The translations under genes were made by a program, and so were the position numbers. From Treponema sp. UBA1233 (GTDB lineage: Bacteria > Spirochaetota > Spirochaetia > Treponematales > Treponemataceae), in the NCBI GenBank assembly GCA_002309305.1, contig DBWR01000046.1, positions 12,609-46,792 on the forward strand: a stretch of DNA of 34,184 bases. The letters run 5' to 3'. Below the pieces are notes generated by a model. That model saw nothing but the letters and a program-made list of their open reading frames with translations. It was not told the DNA's origin and did no database searches. This document shows, piece by piece, positions 1 to 8,490 of the stretch. Positions within the stretch are counted from its first letter, which is position 1, and each line of letters starts with the position of its first letter.

Positions 1-1041
1 CCGCCAAAGGACAGAAACATCGCCATGGTATTCCAGAACTATGCTTTGTATCCTCATATGACAGTTTATGACAACATGGCTTTCGGTCTCAAAATCCGCA
101 AGATGGACAAGAGCGAAATCCAGCGTCGTGTTGATGAGGCTGCAAAAATCCTTGGTTTGACACAGTATTTGGATCGTAAGCCAAAGGCTTTGTCTGGTGG
201 ACAGCGCCAGCGCGTTGCTGTAGGACGTGCTATCGTTCGTAACCCGAAAGTCTTCTTGTTTGACGAACCTCTTTCAAACCTTGACGCAAAGCTCCGTGTT
301 ACAATGCGTGGAGAAATCGCTGCATTGCACCAGAGGCTTCAGGCTACAATGATTTATGTTACCCACGACCAGATCGAAGCTATGACAATGGGTACAAAGA
401 TTGTTGTTATGAAGGACGGACATGTTCAGCAGATTGGAGAACCACTCTATCTGTACAACCATCCGATCAACAAATTCGTTGCGGGATTCATCGGTTCACC
501 GCCAATGAACTTCCTCACCGTTACAATCAAAAAGGAAGGAGACAAGATTGTTGCTGACGAAGGCACATTCGTTCTCGTTCCAACTGCAGAACAGCAGGAA
601 GCACTCAAGGCTTATGTCGGAAAAGAAGTATACTTCGGTGTACGTCCGGAAGATATGGCCATCCAGTCTGCTCCGGCTGCAGAAAACAACATGCAGATGA
701 AGGTTACCAACAAGGAACCGCTTGGTGCAGAAACACACTTGTTCCTGGCTACAAAGGGTCAGAACATCATTGCCCGCGTAATGTCTTCTACAAAAGAATT
801 GTTCAAGCTGGGCGAAACAGTAAACTTTGTACCAGCAATGGATCGCTGCAAGTTCTTTGTAAAGAATCCGGAAGATTTGGACGCAGAGCTTAACATTTGC
901 GAAAAAATCGATGCTCCGTGGTTGGTAAACGCATTGACCGGTGCCGTGGGATACGACAAGGTAACAGTTGACAGTTCCCTGGATCCGGAAGAAGCAAGAA
1001 AGCAGGCCAAAGCCGCTAAGAAAGCTGCCAAGAAGCAGTAA
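1..1041 (+). CDS. ugpC: Sugar ABC transporter ATPase (MsmK/UgpC/MalK family), 5' truncated
   Basis: This is the ATP-hydrolysing subunit of a carbohydrate importer. It works in the cytoplasm as a dimer under a permease pair. The frame is open from base 1, so the Walker A region lies outside the window; the ATG at 25 is internal. Visible motifs are the Q-loop (FQNYALYPH), the signature LSGGQRQRVAVGRA, Walker B (VFLFDEPLSNLDAKLR) and the switch histidine in YVTHDQIEAM. A C-terminal OB/TOBE regulatory domain follows, with PEDM in GVRPEDM typical of this family. The last 20 residues are lysine- and alanine-rich. No permease or binding protein follows, which fits a shared ATPase serving several importers, as MsmK/MsmX do in other bacteria. 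The substrate cannot be read from sequence. An intrinsic terminator follows directly. The family call is firm; the ugpC symbol is conventional only. Confidence 0.93.
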   Translation, partial: PPKDRNIAMVFQNYALYPHMTVYDNMAFGLKIRKMDKSEIQRRVDEAAKILGLTQYLDRKPKALSGGQRQRVAVGRAIVRNPKVFLFDEPLSNLDAKLRVTMRGEIAALHQRLQATMIYVTHDQIEAMTMGTKIVVMKDGHVQQIGEPLYLYNHPINKFVAGFIGSPPMNFLTVTIKKEGDKIVADEGTFVLVPTAEQQEALKAYVGKEVYFGVRPEDMAIQSAPAAENNMQMKVTNKEPLGAETHLFLATKGQNIIARVMSSTKELFKLGETVNFVPAMDRCKFFVKNPEDLDAELNICEKIDAPWLVNALTGAVGYDKVTVDSSLDPEEARKQAKAAKKAAKKQ

Positions 1042-1112
1042 TCCAGGCAGAGGCTGCCGATAAAAATCAATAAGCACTACCAGTTTTTGCTGGTCGTTAT
1101 GCGAGTTGAGAG

Positions 1113-1143
1113 CGCCATCAGATTTTCTGGTGGCGTTTTTTTT
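1113..1143 (+). terminator. Intrinsic terminator after the sugar ABC ATPase gene
   Basis: The arms CGCCATCAG (1113-1121) and CTGGTGGCG (1127-1135) form a 9-bp stem with one G-T wobble and a 5-base loop. A run of eight T follows. It ends the ATPase transcript 72 bases after the stop codon. It also shows that the in-frame ATG at 1087 cannot be the start of the next gene. Confidence 0.85.
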
Positions 1144-1188
1144 AGTTTTAATTTTTTTTGTTGTAACGTTTTTTGGAGTTTGTTGAAT

Positions 1189-3165
1189 ATGGAAAAGTTT
1201 TGCGTAAAAGGAATCTATGCGTCGGGTATGGTCTTGCAGAGAAACAGGACAAACTGCATCTCCGGTTTTGCTCCGGCCCAGAGCTCAGTATCAGTATCGT
1301 TCAGGGAAGAGGAATGGACTTGTACGGCAAATGAAAACGGATGCTGGAAAATTGAATTCAATCCAGGTGAGGCTGGCGGTCCTTTTTTGCTTGAGGTAAA
1401 GAATGGTGCTGAATCAATTTCATATTCCGATGTCTGGGTTGGTGAAGTGTGGCTTCTTTCCGGTCAGTCAAATGCACAGCTCCCGATGGAAAGGCTCAAG
1501 TGGTCATACCCGGAGGACTTTAAGCTTCCTAAAAACGATTACATACGCATGATAACGGTTCCCATTTCGTTCAGTTTTGACGGTGAAAAAAATTTTATAG
1601 ATTACCCAAAATGGATTCCAGCTTCTCCCGAAACCCTGGGCCTCATGTCAGGTACGGGATATTTCTTTGCAAAAAATCTTTCCCATGAACTGAATGTTCC
1701 TGTTGGAATAATAAACGCAAGTCAGGGCGGCTCTCCAATCATCTCATGGGTGGACAGGCAGAGTGTGGCCGATTATCATGGCAGTCAGCCTTATCATGAA
1801 ATACTGGAAAAATGCGAAAATCCAGACAACATAATCCTTGCAAGAAAGAAAACCGATGAAGCGATAAAAAAATGGACGGATGAACTCTTTGACGGTGTGG
1901 AAATGCCGGATGTGAATGCTCCCGATTGGAAAGACTGCACGATTCCGGGAGAATTGGATGAACCCAAAGGTGCGGGGCTTGTGTGGCTCAAAAAGGAAAT
2001 TGAATTAAGCGAAAAGGAAGCGCTTGCGTTCAACTCAAAGAAAACGAGGCTGTGGCTTGGAAGAATTCTGGATGCGGACTTTGTTTATGTAAACGGCGTA
2101 CAAGTGGGGGCAACATATTACTGTTATCCGCCAAGACGATATGAAGTGCCAGAGGGAACTCTTCATGCTGGAAAAAATTACATCCTCATCAAACTTCAAA
2201 AAAATTCATCCGCTCAAAAAATCAGCTTTACCAGTGAAAAACCTTATTATCTCTTTACCGAAAACGTCAATGTTCCTCCGGTTGCATTCCGCAATGTGGA
2301 AAAATTTAGGGCGCTTGAGGTTCCTGATGGTGAAGTGTGCATTCCACTGTCCGGAACATGGCAGATGAAGCTTGTAAAAGAAATGAGGGATCGTCCTTCC
2401 GAACTGTTTTTTGAATGGCAGCCGACAGCCCTTTACAACTCAATGCTTTCTCCCTGCTTTGACCAGGCGATTTCAGGGGCATTGTGGTATCAGGGTGAAT
2501 CAGATGCCTTTCATGCAGAAGAGTATTCTGAACTGCTTGAAAAAATGATAATGCTGTGGAGAAGAAAATTCGTTTACGGTGCAAAGGATTTTCCATTTAT
2601 AATTGTTCAGCTTCCCAATTTTGCAGACGGAGGAATTGAATCTAACACTATAGACAAAAACTGTTGGGTTGGCATGAGGGAAGTTCAGTCACATGTGGCA
2701 CATAAGGTAAAAAACTGCGGTCTTGCAGTTGCGATTGATGCGGGAGAATGGAACGACCTTCATCCTGAAAAAAAGAGTACGGTGGGAAAGAGGCTTTGTT
2801 ATGAGGCATTGAGGCTTGCGTATGGTAGAAAAGAAATACCTTCTTCTCCAAGACCCAGTGGCTGTCATCTTGACGGAAACGATTATGTGATGGATTTTGA
2901 TTTGCATGATTGCTCCCTCTGTTCAATTGTAAACAAAGAGGATGAGGTAAAGGGCTTCTATTTCATTTCTGACGGAAACAAGGTTGAAGTTTCTGCCCGG
3001 CTGGAAGACAAAACAAGGCTGAGGATTACTGTTCCCGAAAACCTGCGTGGCAAAATTGAACGGATATGCTATCTTCAGGCTGACAGTCCAAAAGATGTCG
3101 ATCTTTATGCTAAAAGCGGTGAAATACTGATTCCCGTTGAACCTTTTTCAATAAGCGGTGAATGA
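1189..3165 (+). CDS. Sialate O-acetylesterase-like SGNH esterase
   Basis: Probable carbohydrate acetylesterase of the SASA/DUF303 family, which removes acetyl groups from sialic acids or plant polysaccharides. The start ATG at 1189 is preceded by GGAG with 10-base spacing; the frame is open upstream, but that part contains a terminator. The product is 658 residues, close to the family norm. The N-terminal FCVKGIYASGMVLQR is the usual family opening. The nucleophile block is VWLLSGQSNAQ (Ser94). Later blocks are NASQGGSPIISW, ALWYQGESDAF and the Asp/His pair in EWNDLHPEKK. A beta-sandwich-like insertion separates the catalytic blocks. I see no signal peptide, so it is predicted to be cytoplasmic and to act on imported oligosaccharides. 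That fits the sugar-importer ATPase next to it, although a terminator separates the two. The exact substrate is unknown. Confidence 0.85.
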   Translation: MEKFCVKGIYASGMVLQRNRTNCISGFAPAQSSVSVSFREEEWTCTANENGCWKIEFNPGEAGGPFLLEVKNGAESISYSDVWVGEVWLLSGQSNAQLPMERLKWSYPEDFKLPKNDYIRMITVPISFSFDGEKNFIDYPKWIPASPETLGLMSGTGYFFAKNLSHELNVPVGIINASQGGSPIISWVDRQSVADYHGSQPYHEILEKCENPDNIILARKKTDEAIKKWTDELFDGVEMPDVNAPDWKDCTIPGELDEPKGAGLVWLKKEIELSEKEALAFNSKKTRLWLGRILDADFVYVNGVQVGATYYCYPPRRYEVPEGTLHAGKNYILIKLQKNSSAQKISFTSEKPYYLFTENVNVPPVAFRNVEKFRALEVPDGEVCIPLSGTWQMKLVKEMRDRPSELFFEWQPTALYNSMLSPCFDQAISGALWYQGESDAFHAEEYSELLEKMIMLWRRKFVYGAKDFPFIIVQLPNFADGGIESNTIDKNCWVGMREVQSHVAHKVKNCGLAVAIDAGEWNDLHPEKKSTVGKRLCYEALRLAYGRKEIPSSPRPSGCHLDGNDYVMDFDLHDCSLCSIVNKEDEVKGFYFISDGNKVEVSARLEDKTRLRITVPENLRGKIERICYLQADSPKDVDLYAKSGEILIPVEPFSISGE

Positions 3166-3185
3166 TGGTCTGTCATGTGCGGGAA

Positions 3186-3214
3186 TTGAAATAATTGGCC
3201 TTTTGCTATAGAAT
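3186..3214 (+). promoter_or_regulatory. Sigma70-like promoter for the RNase II-family operon
   Basis: TTGAAA (3186-3191), a 17-base spacer and TAGAAT (3209-3214). The expected start point near 3221 gives a leader of about 12 bases that carries GTGGGA before the ATG at 3233. The same TTGA-N17-TAGAAT/TATAGT pattern precedes two other genes in the window. Confidence 0.6.
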
Positions 3215-3232
3215 GATTCCAGTGGGAATGTG

Positions 3233-5140
3233 ATGATAAAGAAAAACTCAGTCGTACTATATAAAAATGAAGCCGCTCTTGTAACTGACTCTCCTTCCGG
3301 GGGAAAATTTCCGGTGCAGTTTCCCGGACAAAAAGAAGGCACATATTCAAGCCAGAATGTCCGCGAAAAGGATGTCATTCTTTTGCACGAGGGACCGGCA
3401 TCTTCGTTAAAGGCGGTTCTGGAAAAGGCAAAATCTCAGGACTTTGCATCAGGCGGACCTGTGGACAAGCAGCTTGAGGAAGTTCATGAACTTTTGCTTT
3501 CCGATGAATCAACTTCAAGTTCTCCAATAGAATTTTCCGAACTGGTACAGCTTTTTTACGGAGACCTTTCAGCAGACGATTCATTCGCATTGTTTTCCCT
3601 GATTAAAAACACGCTGTATTTTTCAATTTCACAAAAAGACTATGACAGTCAAAAACTTGTGTTCATTCCGAGAAATCCTGATGAAATAAAGGCCATTAAG
3701 GATAAGGCGGAACTAAAGGGTAAGGAGGAAGAACTCCGTGCCGCATTCATACAGCGCTTAAAGCAAAAGCAGCTTATCGAAGGCGATTCAAAATACATGG
3801 TGGACGTGGAATCCCTTGCCTTGGGCAAAACCGACAAGAGCCGCACCATGCACGACGCCCACATGAAGGAAACTCCCGAAAAGGCACACAAACTTTTGCT
3901 TGATACAGGAATCTGGAAAATCACGCGGAATCCATATCCATATCGCTGGGGACTTTCAATGCATTCAGCAAGCGAATCACTCGCATCCCCTCCTGAAGAA
4001 GAAAGGCTTGAGGTAGAAGGAACCTCTTATGCCATAGACAACGAATGGTCTACCGACCCAGATGATGCCGTTGCATTTGACGGTCAATACCTTTGGGTTC
4101 ACATTGCGGATCCTGCCAGTACCGTAATGCCGGACAGCTCAATAGACAAGGTTGCGCGCGAGAGGGGTAGTACGCTATACATTCCCGAGGGTGCATCCAG
4201 AATGCTTTGCGAGGAATCTCTTGAAGACTATGCGCTTGGATTAAAGCCAAAGAGCAGGGCGCTTTCTTTTAGAATCAAATTGAATGAAGACGGAACAATT
4301 GATGAATGCAGCGTGTTCAAGACCATCGTAAATGTCAAGCGGCTTACATATCAGGAAGCAGATACCCTTATGGAAACTCCTGAATTAAAGCCACTGTTTG
4401 AAATTGCAGAAAAAAATGAAATGCGAAGGAAAAAAAGCGGTGCGGTTCAAATTCAAATGCCGGAAGTAAACATTTCGGTGGATGCGGAAACAAAGGCAGT
4501 TCAGATTAAGGAAGTGATGCATCCAAAGAGTTCTGCCATGATACGCGAAATGATGCTTTTGGCGGGAGAAGGGGCGGCAAGGTTTGCTTTTCAAAACGGA
4601 ATACCATTCCCATTTGTAAGTCAAGAAGAACCGGCTGGAATTGATTCTGTTCCCGAAGGACTTGCAGGTCAATATAAAATACGAAGGACCATGAGGCGAA
4701 GGTCTGTTGGTGTTACTCCATCGATGCACTGTGGTCTGGGACTTGCGATGTACAGTCAGGTTACAAGCCCTCTCAGGCGTTATGGGGATCTGATTGCCCA
4801 CATGCAGCTCAGGGCATTTCTGGACAAACGACAGATGCTCGACAAGGACACAATGCTGCTTCGTGTTGCAATGGGAGAAGAAGCCGCACAAGCCGCACAC
4901 AAGGCGGAACGAAAGAGCAACATGCACTGGACCCTGGTATACCTTTTGCAAAATCCGGAGTGGACCGGTAAGGCCATATGCCTGGACAACAGCCAGAAGT
5001 TGCCTTTGTTTTCAATCCCATCGCTTGCACTGGAAGTGAATGTGGCTGTGAATGGTTCGGTTGAACTTAATCAGGAAATTCAAGTGAAGGTTTCTTCAAT
5101 AAATCTTCCGGAACTTACTGTTGACTTTAAACAGATATGA
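3233..5140 (+). CDS. RNase II/RNB-family exoribonuclease
   Basis: Predicted 3'-5' exoribonuclease of the RNase II/RNase R family, involved in RNA turnover. The RNB active site DNEWSTDPDDA keeps the Dx5DxDD arrangement (Asp269, Asp275, Asp277, Asp278), which binds magnesium in characterised members. The downstream family segment SQVTSPLRRYGDLIAHMQL is also present. The product is 635 residues, about the size of RNase II and shorter than RNase R. The N-terminal region is divergent, and the C-terminal portion could be an S1-like OB fold, though no clear S1 motif can be read. The start is ATG 3233; a GTG at 3230 is an alternative. It probably leads an operon with the two membrane-protein genes that follow (28-base gap). 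All catalytic Asp residues are intact, so it is likely active. Confidence 0.85.
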   Translation: MIKKNSVVLYKNEAALVTDSPSGGKFPVQFPGQKEGTYSSQNVREKDVILLHEGPASSLKAVLEKAKSQDFASGGPVDKQLEEVHELLLSDESTSSSPIEFSELVQLFYGDLSADDSFALFSLIKNTLYFSISQKDYDSQKLVFIPRNPDEIKAIKDKAELKGKEEELRAAFIQRLKQKQLIEGDSKYMVDVESLALGKTDKSRTMHDAHMKETPEKAHKLLLDTGIWKITRNPYPYRWGLSMHSASESLASPPEEERLEVEGTSYAIDNEWSTDPDDAVAFDGQYLWVHIADPASTVMPDSSIDKVARERGSTLYIPEGASRMLCEESLEDYALGLKPKSRALSFRIKLNEDGTIDECSVFKTIVNVKRLTYQEADTLMETPELKPLFEIAEKNEMRRKKSGAVQIQMPEVNISVDAETKAVQIKEVMHPKSSAMIREMMLLAGEGAARFAFQNGIPFPFVSQEEPAGIDSVPEGLAGQYKIRRTMRRRSVGVTPSMHCGLGLAMYSQVTSPLRRYGDLIAHMQLRAFLDKRQMLDKDTMLLRVAMGEEAAQAAHKAERKSNMHWTLVYLLQNPEWTGKAICLDNSQKLPLFSIPSLALEVNVAVNGSVELNQEIQVKVSSINLPELTVDFKQI

Positions 5141-5168
5141 AACATAGAATGAAAAAGGGGCCATGTGA

Positions 5169-5696
5169 ATGAAAGATAAAAACAAAGACAAAATAATACA
5201 CTCTGCTGGAATTATAAATATAATTGTAACCGTGCTTTATGCCTGTGTTTTGCTTTTAATGTTCAGCCACATCAGCTTTAAGGTCTTAAAGGAAAACGCG
5301 TTGGAAGACCTTTTCGTCCTCTTCCTTTCACCAAATGCAGAACGTGTAATCTATTGGGTCGTCGTCATCATAGTTTCATCCCTCATCTCTCTGTCACTCT
5401 TTAAGCGTGCGTTCAACTCCGATTTATGGCGCTTCTTTACTTTTGTTGCGGCTCTTGTGCTGTGCATATTCGAAATCATCTCGTTTGTTTCTCCATTGTG
5501 GGGACAGGTTTCAATATACCTCAAGATGAAGTCGCAGGGCATTCCGTTTGACTTGAATTTCCAGTGGTCGTTTGTAACCACACTAATGCTCATCGTCGCC
5601 CTGATGAGGGTTTACATCTTTTATGGAAGTGTCTTGCTTTTGTCTCCAAAGTCTTTTATAGGACGCGTTAAGGAAAAATTCTCCAGGAAATCATGA
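5169..5696 (+). CDS. Four-helix membrane protein, unknown function
   Basis: I do not recognise this 175-residue protein. It has four strongly hydrophobic segments, at about residues 11-33, 60-78, 86-108 and 132-155. A lysine-rich N-terminus and a basic C-terminal tail (GRVKEKFSRKS) suggest both ends are cytoplasmic. No signal peptide, metal site or catalytic motif is visible. The start ATG at 5169 follows an A/G-rich stretch with GGGG as a possible ribosome site. Its stop overlaps the next start as ATGA, so the two are translationally coupled and the products may act together at the membrane. Confidence 0.75.
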   Translation: MKDKNKDKIIHSAGIINIIVTVLYACVLLLMFSHISFKVLKENALEDLFVLFLSPNAERVIYWVVVIIVSSLISLSLFKRAFNSDLWRFFTFVAALVLCIFEIISFVSPLWGQVSIYLKMKSQGIPFDLNFQWSFVTTLMLIVALMRVYIFYGSVLLLSPKSFIGRVKEKFSRKS

Positions 5697-8386
5697 AGAA
5701 CGAAATAGCAATACCGGAAGAAAAAACAGTCGCCGTTGCAAAACCAAAGAAAAAGGCATCCAATGTCTTTAGAATTTTGATTGCATTCATCCTGCTGGTT
5801 GTTCTTATTGCCGTGCTGTGGATTGGGATTTCATGGATTCAAAAAGTTCCATCCCGAACAGCAATTCCATCCGATTATTCGGTTTTCCTGCATACGGATT
5901 CCGCCTACAAGACATTTGATCCGCTTTTGGATTTGTCGGTTACCGAAAAATTCCTTTCCGCTTCGGAGTTCAGTGCTGTGGGTTCTGCCGTCAGGGAATT
6001 GAAGAAATCCGGATTGCGCGAAAAAAAATCATTCAAAAAGATTGCTTCCCGTAAAACAGACCTTGCGTTTTATTCCGATAAGGACGGTTTCCTGAATGTT
6101 CTAGCCGTAGTTGACATGGGGCCATATTCATTCATGTCCAGGCTTGCACCGGTATTCCTGAGACACAGCATCAAGGGAATCTTTAGTGATGTTGAATACA
6201 TAAAGGGCTCGGGCTTTTCGTATTTTCAAGTCAGGGATGGTGGCTCAAGCTTTTATTTTGCAGTCCACAAAAATCTGATTGTCGCATCAGACGACATGAA
6301 TCTTCTTGGACGTGCAATGGAGTTTTCTTCTCCAGAATCTTATAGCGAACAGGAAGATGAGGCTTTTTCTTTTGGTGATGGTTCCTTGAACCTCTTGATA
6401 AAACCCAAGGTATTGCTTCGTTCTCTTGCAAGCAGCAACATCATCTCAAAGGAAATTAACAACTTGCTTTCTGAGGTTTTGCCCGCTTCAATTTCTCTCG
6501 ATCTTGAACAGTCTCATATCAGGGTGGACATGAGCATACCCGTTGATTTGTCCAGGGCAAAGAGTCCTCTGGCATCTCTTGTAACAGGTGAGTCTACGGT
6601 GGCATCATTTGGTTCAAATGTAAGCGGTGATGTAAGTTCGTACACCCTCATGAATTTTGCAAGTCTTGCGGAATTAAAGGATGCCATTTTTCCACTCTTT
6701 CCCAAAGAACTTAAGGTAAATGAAATATGGACAAGTGCACAGTATATGTGCAAGATGGTTTTGGGAATTACTTTGGATGACTTGCTGTTTTCCTGGGGAG
6801 GAAAGGAAATTGCCGTTATTGGAATAAAGGATGTGGAAAAGCCTGTTTTTGCCCTTGAAGTAAAGGATGAAAGGCAGAGGCAAATTGTCTTTAAAAAACT
6901 GTCGCTCTCACCACTTGTAAAAAGTGATTCATTTACGCTTCAGGATGGATTTAAGCTTGAGCAGATGAAGCTTCCTTCTTTTGTGACAAAACTTCTTTCC
7001 CTCTTTAAGATTTCACTTCCATCATCATATTATTATGTAAAGGACGGATTCATTTATATTTCTGAATCTCAGGCGGCGCTTTCCAGACTCTTTAATCCGG
7101 TAAAGGCTGATTCACTTTTGGATAATAATGTCTTGTGGGATAAGCTTTCTTCCGACAGTATTCCTTCTTCAATTTCGGTCTACTATAATCTTAACGACAA
7201 GACCCCATTCTTTTTGCAGGGCGATTCCGCTTTTACAAGGGCGCTTTCATTATATTCAACAGGAGTGTGGGACATAAGCTTTGACTCGAATACAATGAAT
7301 GTAAGCCTTCGTGCATTTTCTGACAATGCAGGTACTTTACCATCTGCCACAGGTTTTCCGATTCAAACCAAAGGAGTGACGGGCCACAAATTGCTTGTGG
7401 AAAAAAAGTCAAGGCCACAAAAAATATTTTGGGTGGAAGACGGACGTGAAGTTCATTCGCTTGATGTTAAAAAAATGAAGCAGCAGATTGTAACTCTTGA
7501 ACTTAAGGAAGATGAGCAGCTTGACATTGCAATTGCGGAAGATTCAAAAAAAGGCTCACTATTGTGGTGTGTTACCAGCCTTGGAAGCGTTTATCTTTTT
7601 GACGAAAAACTTAAAACACAAAAAGGATTTCCCATACAACTGGATTCACCTGTAAGTTCTGAAATAGCCGTCATGGACCAGAGTGTTTTGTTTTGCCTCA
7701 AGGACGGAAACTTTGTTACGGTTGAAAAAGATTCGTCGGTTCAAAAAATCATTCTTCCAATCAGGGGGGAGATCAGCTCAAAGCCGGATGTTTTGGGAAA
7801 CACTGTGGCGCTCTACGACAAATTTTATTCAGGTTCAATTTATCTGATTCAGGATGGAAAATGCATCAACATGGAAAATCCCGTAAGCGTACAGGGAAAC
7901 GGTACCGGTAGTCCCGCAATTGTGGACATAGGTGGGAAACTTGCCGTATCGCTCATAACGAGAAACGGTCAGCTTGAATCATGGTGGGCATCAGACGGAA
8001 GGCCTCTTCCTGCATTTCCGATTAATCTTGGAGAAGAATTCCATGCAGGGGTAAAGACCGACGGAAAGAACCTCTATGTGCTTTCTGATGGAGCCAAAAT
8101 TTACAAAGTTTCTTACAGCGGAACCATCGATTATAAAGTTATTCCAAAATCAAGTGCAACAGAAGGAGTTCTGTCTCTCTTGCAGGAAGACGATGACATA
8201 AAAATATTTGCCCTGGTAGACGGAAGCAAAGTGTTTGCATTTGACAATGACTTGAACTTGCTTCCAAAATATCCCATAAGCGCATCCAGCATCCCTGTTT
8301 TCATGGACGTAAACAAAGACAAGGCCGATGAACTGCTTGTTGTCTCTGAAGATGCCGGAATAAATGCCTGGCGACTGAATGACTGA
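5693..8386 (+). CDS. Large membrane-anchored protein with propeller-like C-terminal repeats
   Basis: An 897-residue protein with no recognised enzyme motif. A basic, lysine-rich N-terminus is followed by one transmembrane helix at about residues 25-47. The remaining 850 residues would then lie outside the membrane. The C-terminal third carries spaced blade-like units marked by GFPI, GFPI, AFPI and KYPI near residues 553, 644, 773 and 857. It closes with a segment rich in Asp and Asn (DVNKDKADELLVVSEDAG) of the FG-GAP/VCBS calcium-loop type. This suggests a beta-propeller, though the fold is inferred. The middle region has repeated short hydrophobic/Ser patterns typical of beta-rich extracytoplasmic domains. 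It is coupled by ATGA overlap to the preceding membrane protein. Likely an envelope structural or binding protein. Confidence 0.75.
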   Translation: MKNEIAIPEEKTVAVAKPKKKASNVFRILIAFILLVVLIAVLWIGISWIQKVPSRTAIPSDYSVFLHTDSAYKTFDPLLDLSVTEKFLSASEFSAVGSAVRELKKSGLREKKSFKKIASRKTDLAFYSDKDGFLNVLAVVDMGPYSFMSRLAPVFLRHSIKGIFSDVEYIKGSGFSYFQVRDGGSSFYFAVHKNLIVASDDMNLLGRAMEFSSPESYSEQEDEAFSFGDGSLNLLIKPKVLLRSLASSNIISKEINNLLSEVLPASISLDLEQSHIRVDMSIPVDLSRAKSPLASLVTGESTVASFGSNVSGDVSSYTLMNFASLAELKDAIFPLFPKELKVNEIWTSAQYMCKMVLGITLDDLLFSWGGKEIAVIGIKDVEKPVFALEVKDERQRQIVFKKLSLSPLVKSDSFTLQDGFKLEQMKLPSFVTKLLSLFKISLPSSYYYVKDGFIYISESQAALSRLFNPVKADSLLDNNVLWDKLSSDSIPSSISVYYNLNDKTPFFLQGDSAFTRALSLYSTGVWDISFDSNTMNVSLRAFSDNAGTLPSATGFPIQTKGVTGHKLLVEKKSRPQKIFWVEDGREVHSLDVKKMKQQIVTLELKEDEQLDIAIAEDSKKGSLLWCVTSLGSVYLFDEKLKTQKGFPIQLDSPVSSEIAVMDQSVLFCLKDGNFVTVEKDSSVQKIILPIRGEISSKPDVLGNTVALYDKFYSGSIYLIQDGKCINMENPVSVQGNGTGSPAIVDIGGKLAVSLITRNGQLESWWASDGRPLPAFPINLGEEFHAGVKTDGKNLYVLSDGAKIYKVSYSGTIDYKVIPKSSATEGVLSLLQEDDDIKIFALVDGSKVFAFDNDLNLLPKYPISASSIPVFMDVNKDKADELLVVSEDAGINAWRLND

Positions 8387-8416
8387 CAATTCTTTACATC
8401 AAAACAGTTTTTTTAT

Positions 8417-8445
8417 TTGACTTTTATTTCCTTATGCCATAGAAT
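8417..8445 (+). promoter_or_regulatory. Sigma70-like promoter for the chemoreceptor gene
   Basis: TTGACT (8417-8422), a 17-base spacer and TAGAAT (8440-8445). The start point is expected near 8452, giving a leader of about 40 bases. Confidence 0.65.
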
Positions 8446-8490
8446 AATGTTGCAGGCTGTAAGTTGGAGAGGTGTGGCGAGGAAGGTTGT

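Noticed and set aside
496..1077. Minus-strand frame of 193 codons across the sugar ABC ATPase.
   Set aside because: It is Cys/Phe/Leu-rich shadow sequence opposite a clear ATPase and has no start signals.
1087..1188. N-terminal extension of the esterase gene from the first in-frame start.
   Set aside because: It would translate through the terminator at 1113-1143 and add an unrelated 34 residues. GGAG sits before the ATG at 1189.
4385..4951. Minus-strand frame of 188 codons opposite the RNase II gene.
   Set aside because: It overlaps the conserved RNB domain throughout, its composition is atypical (Cys, His and Arg rich), and it has no promoter.
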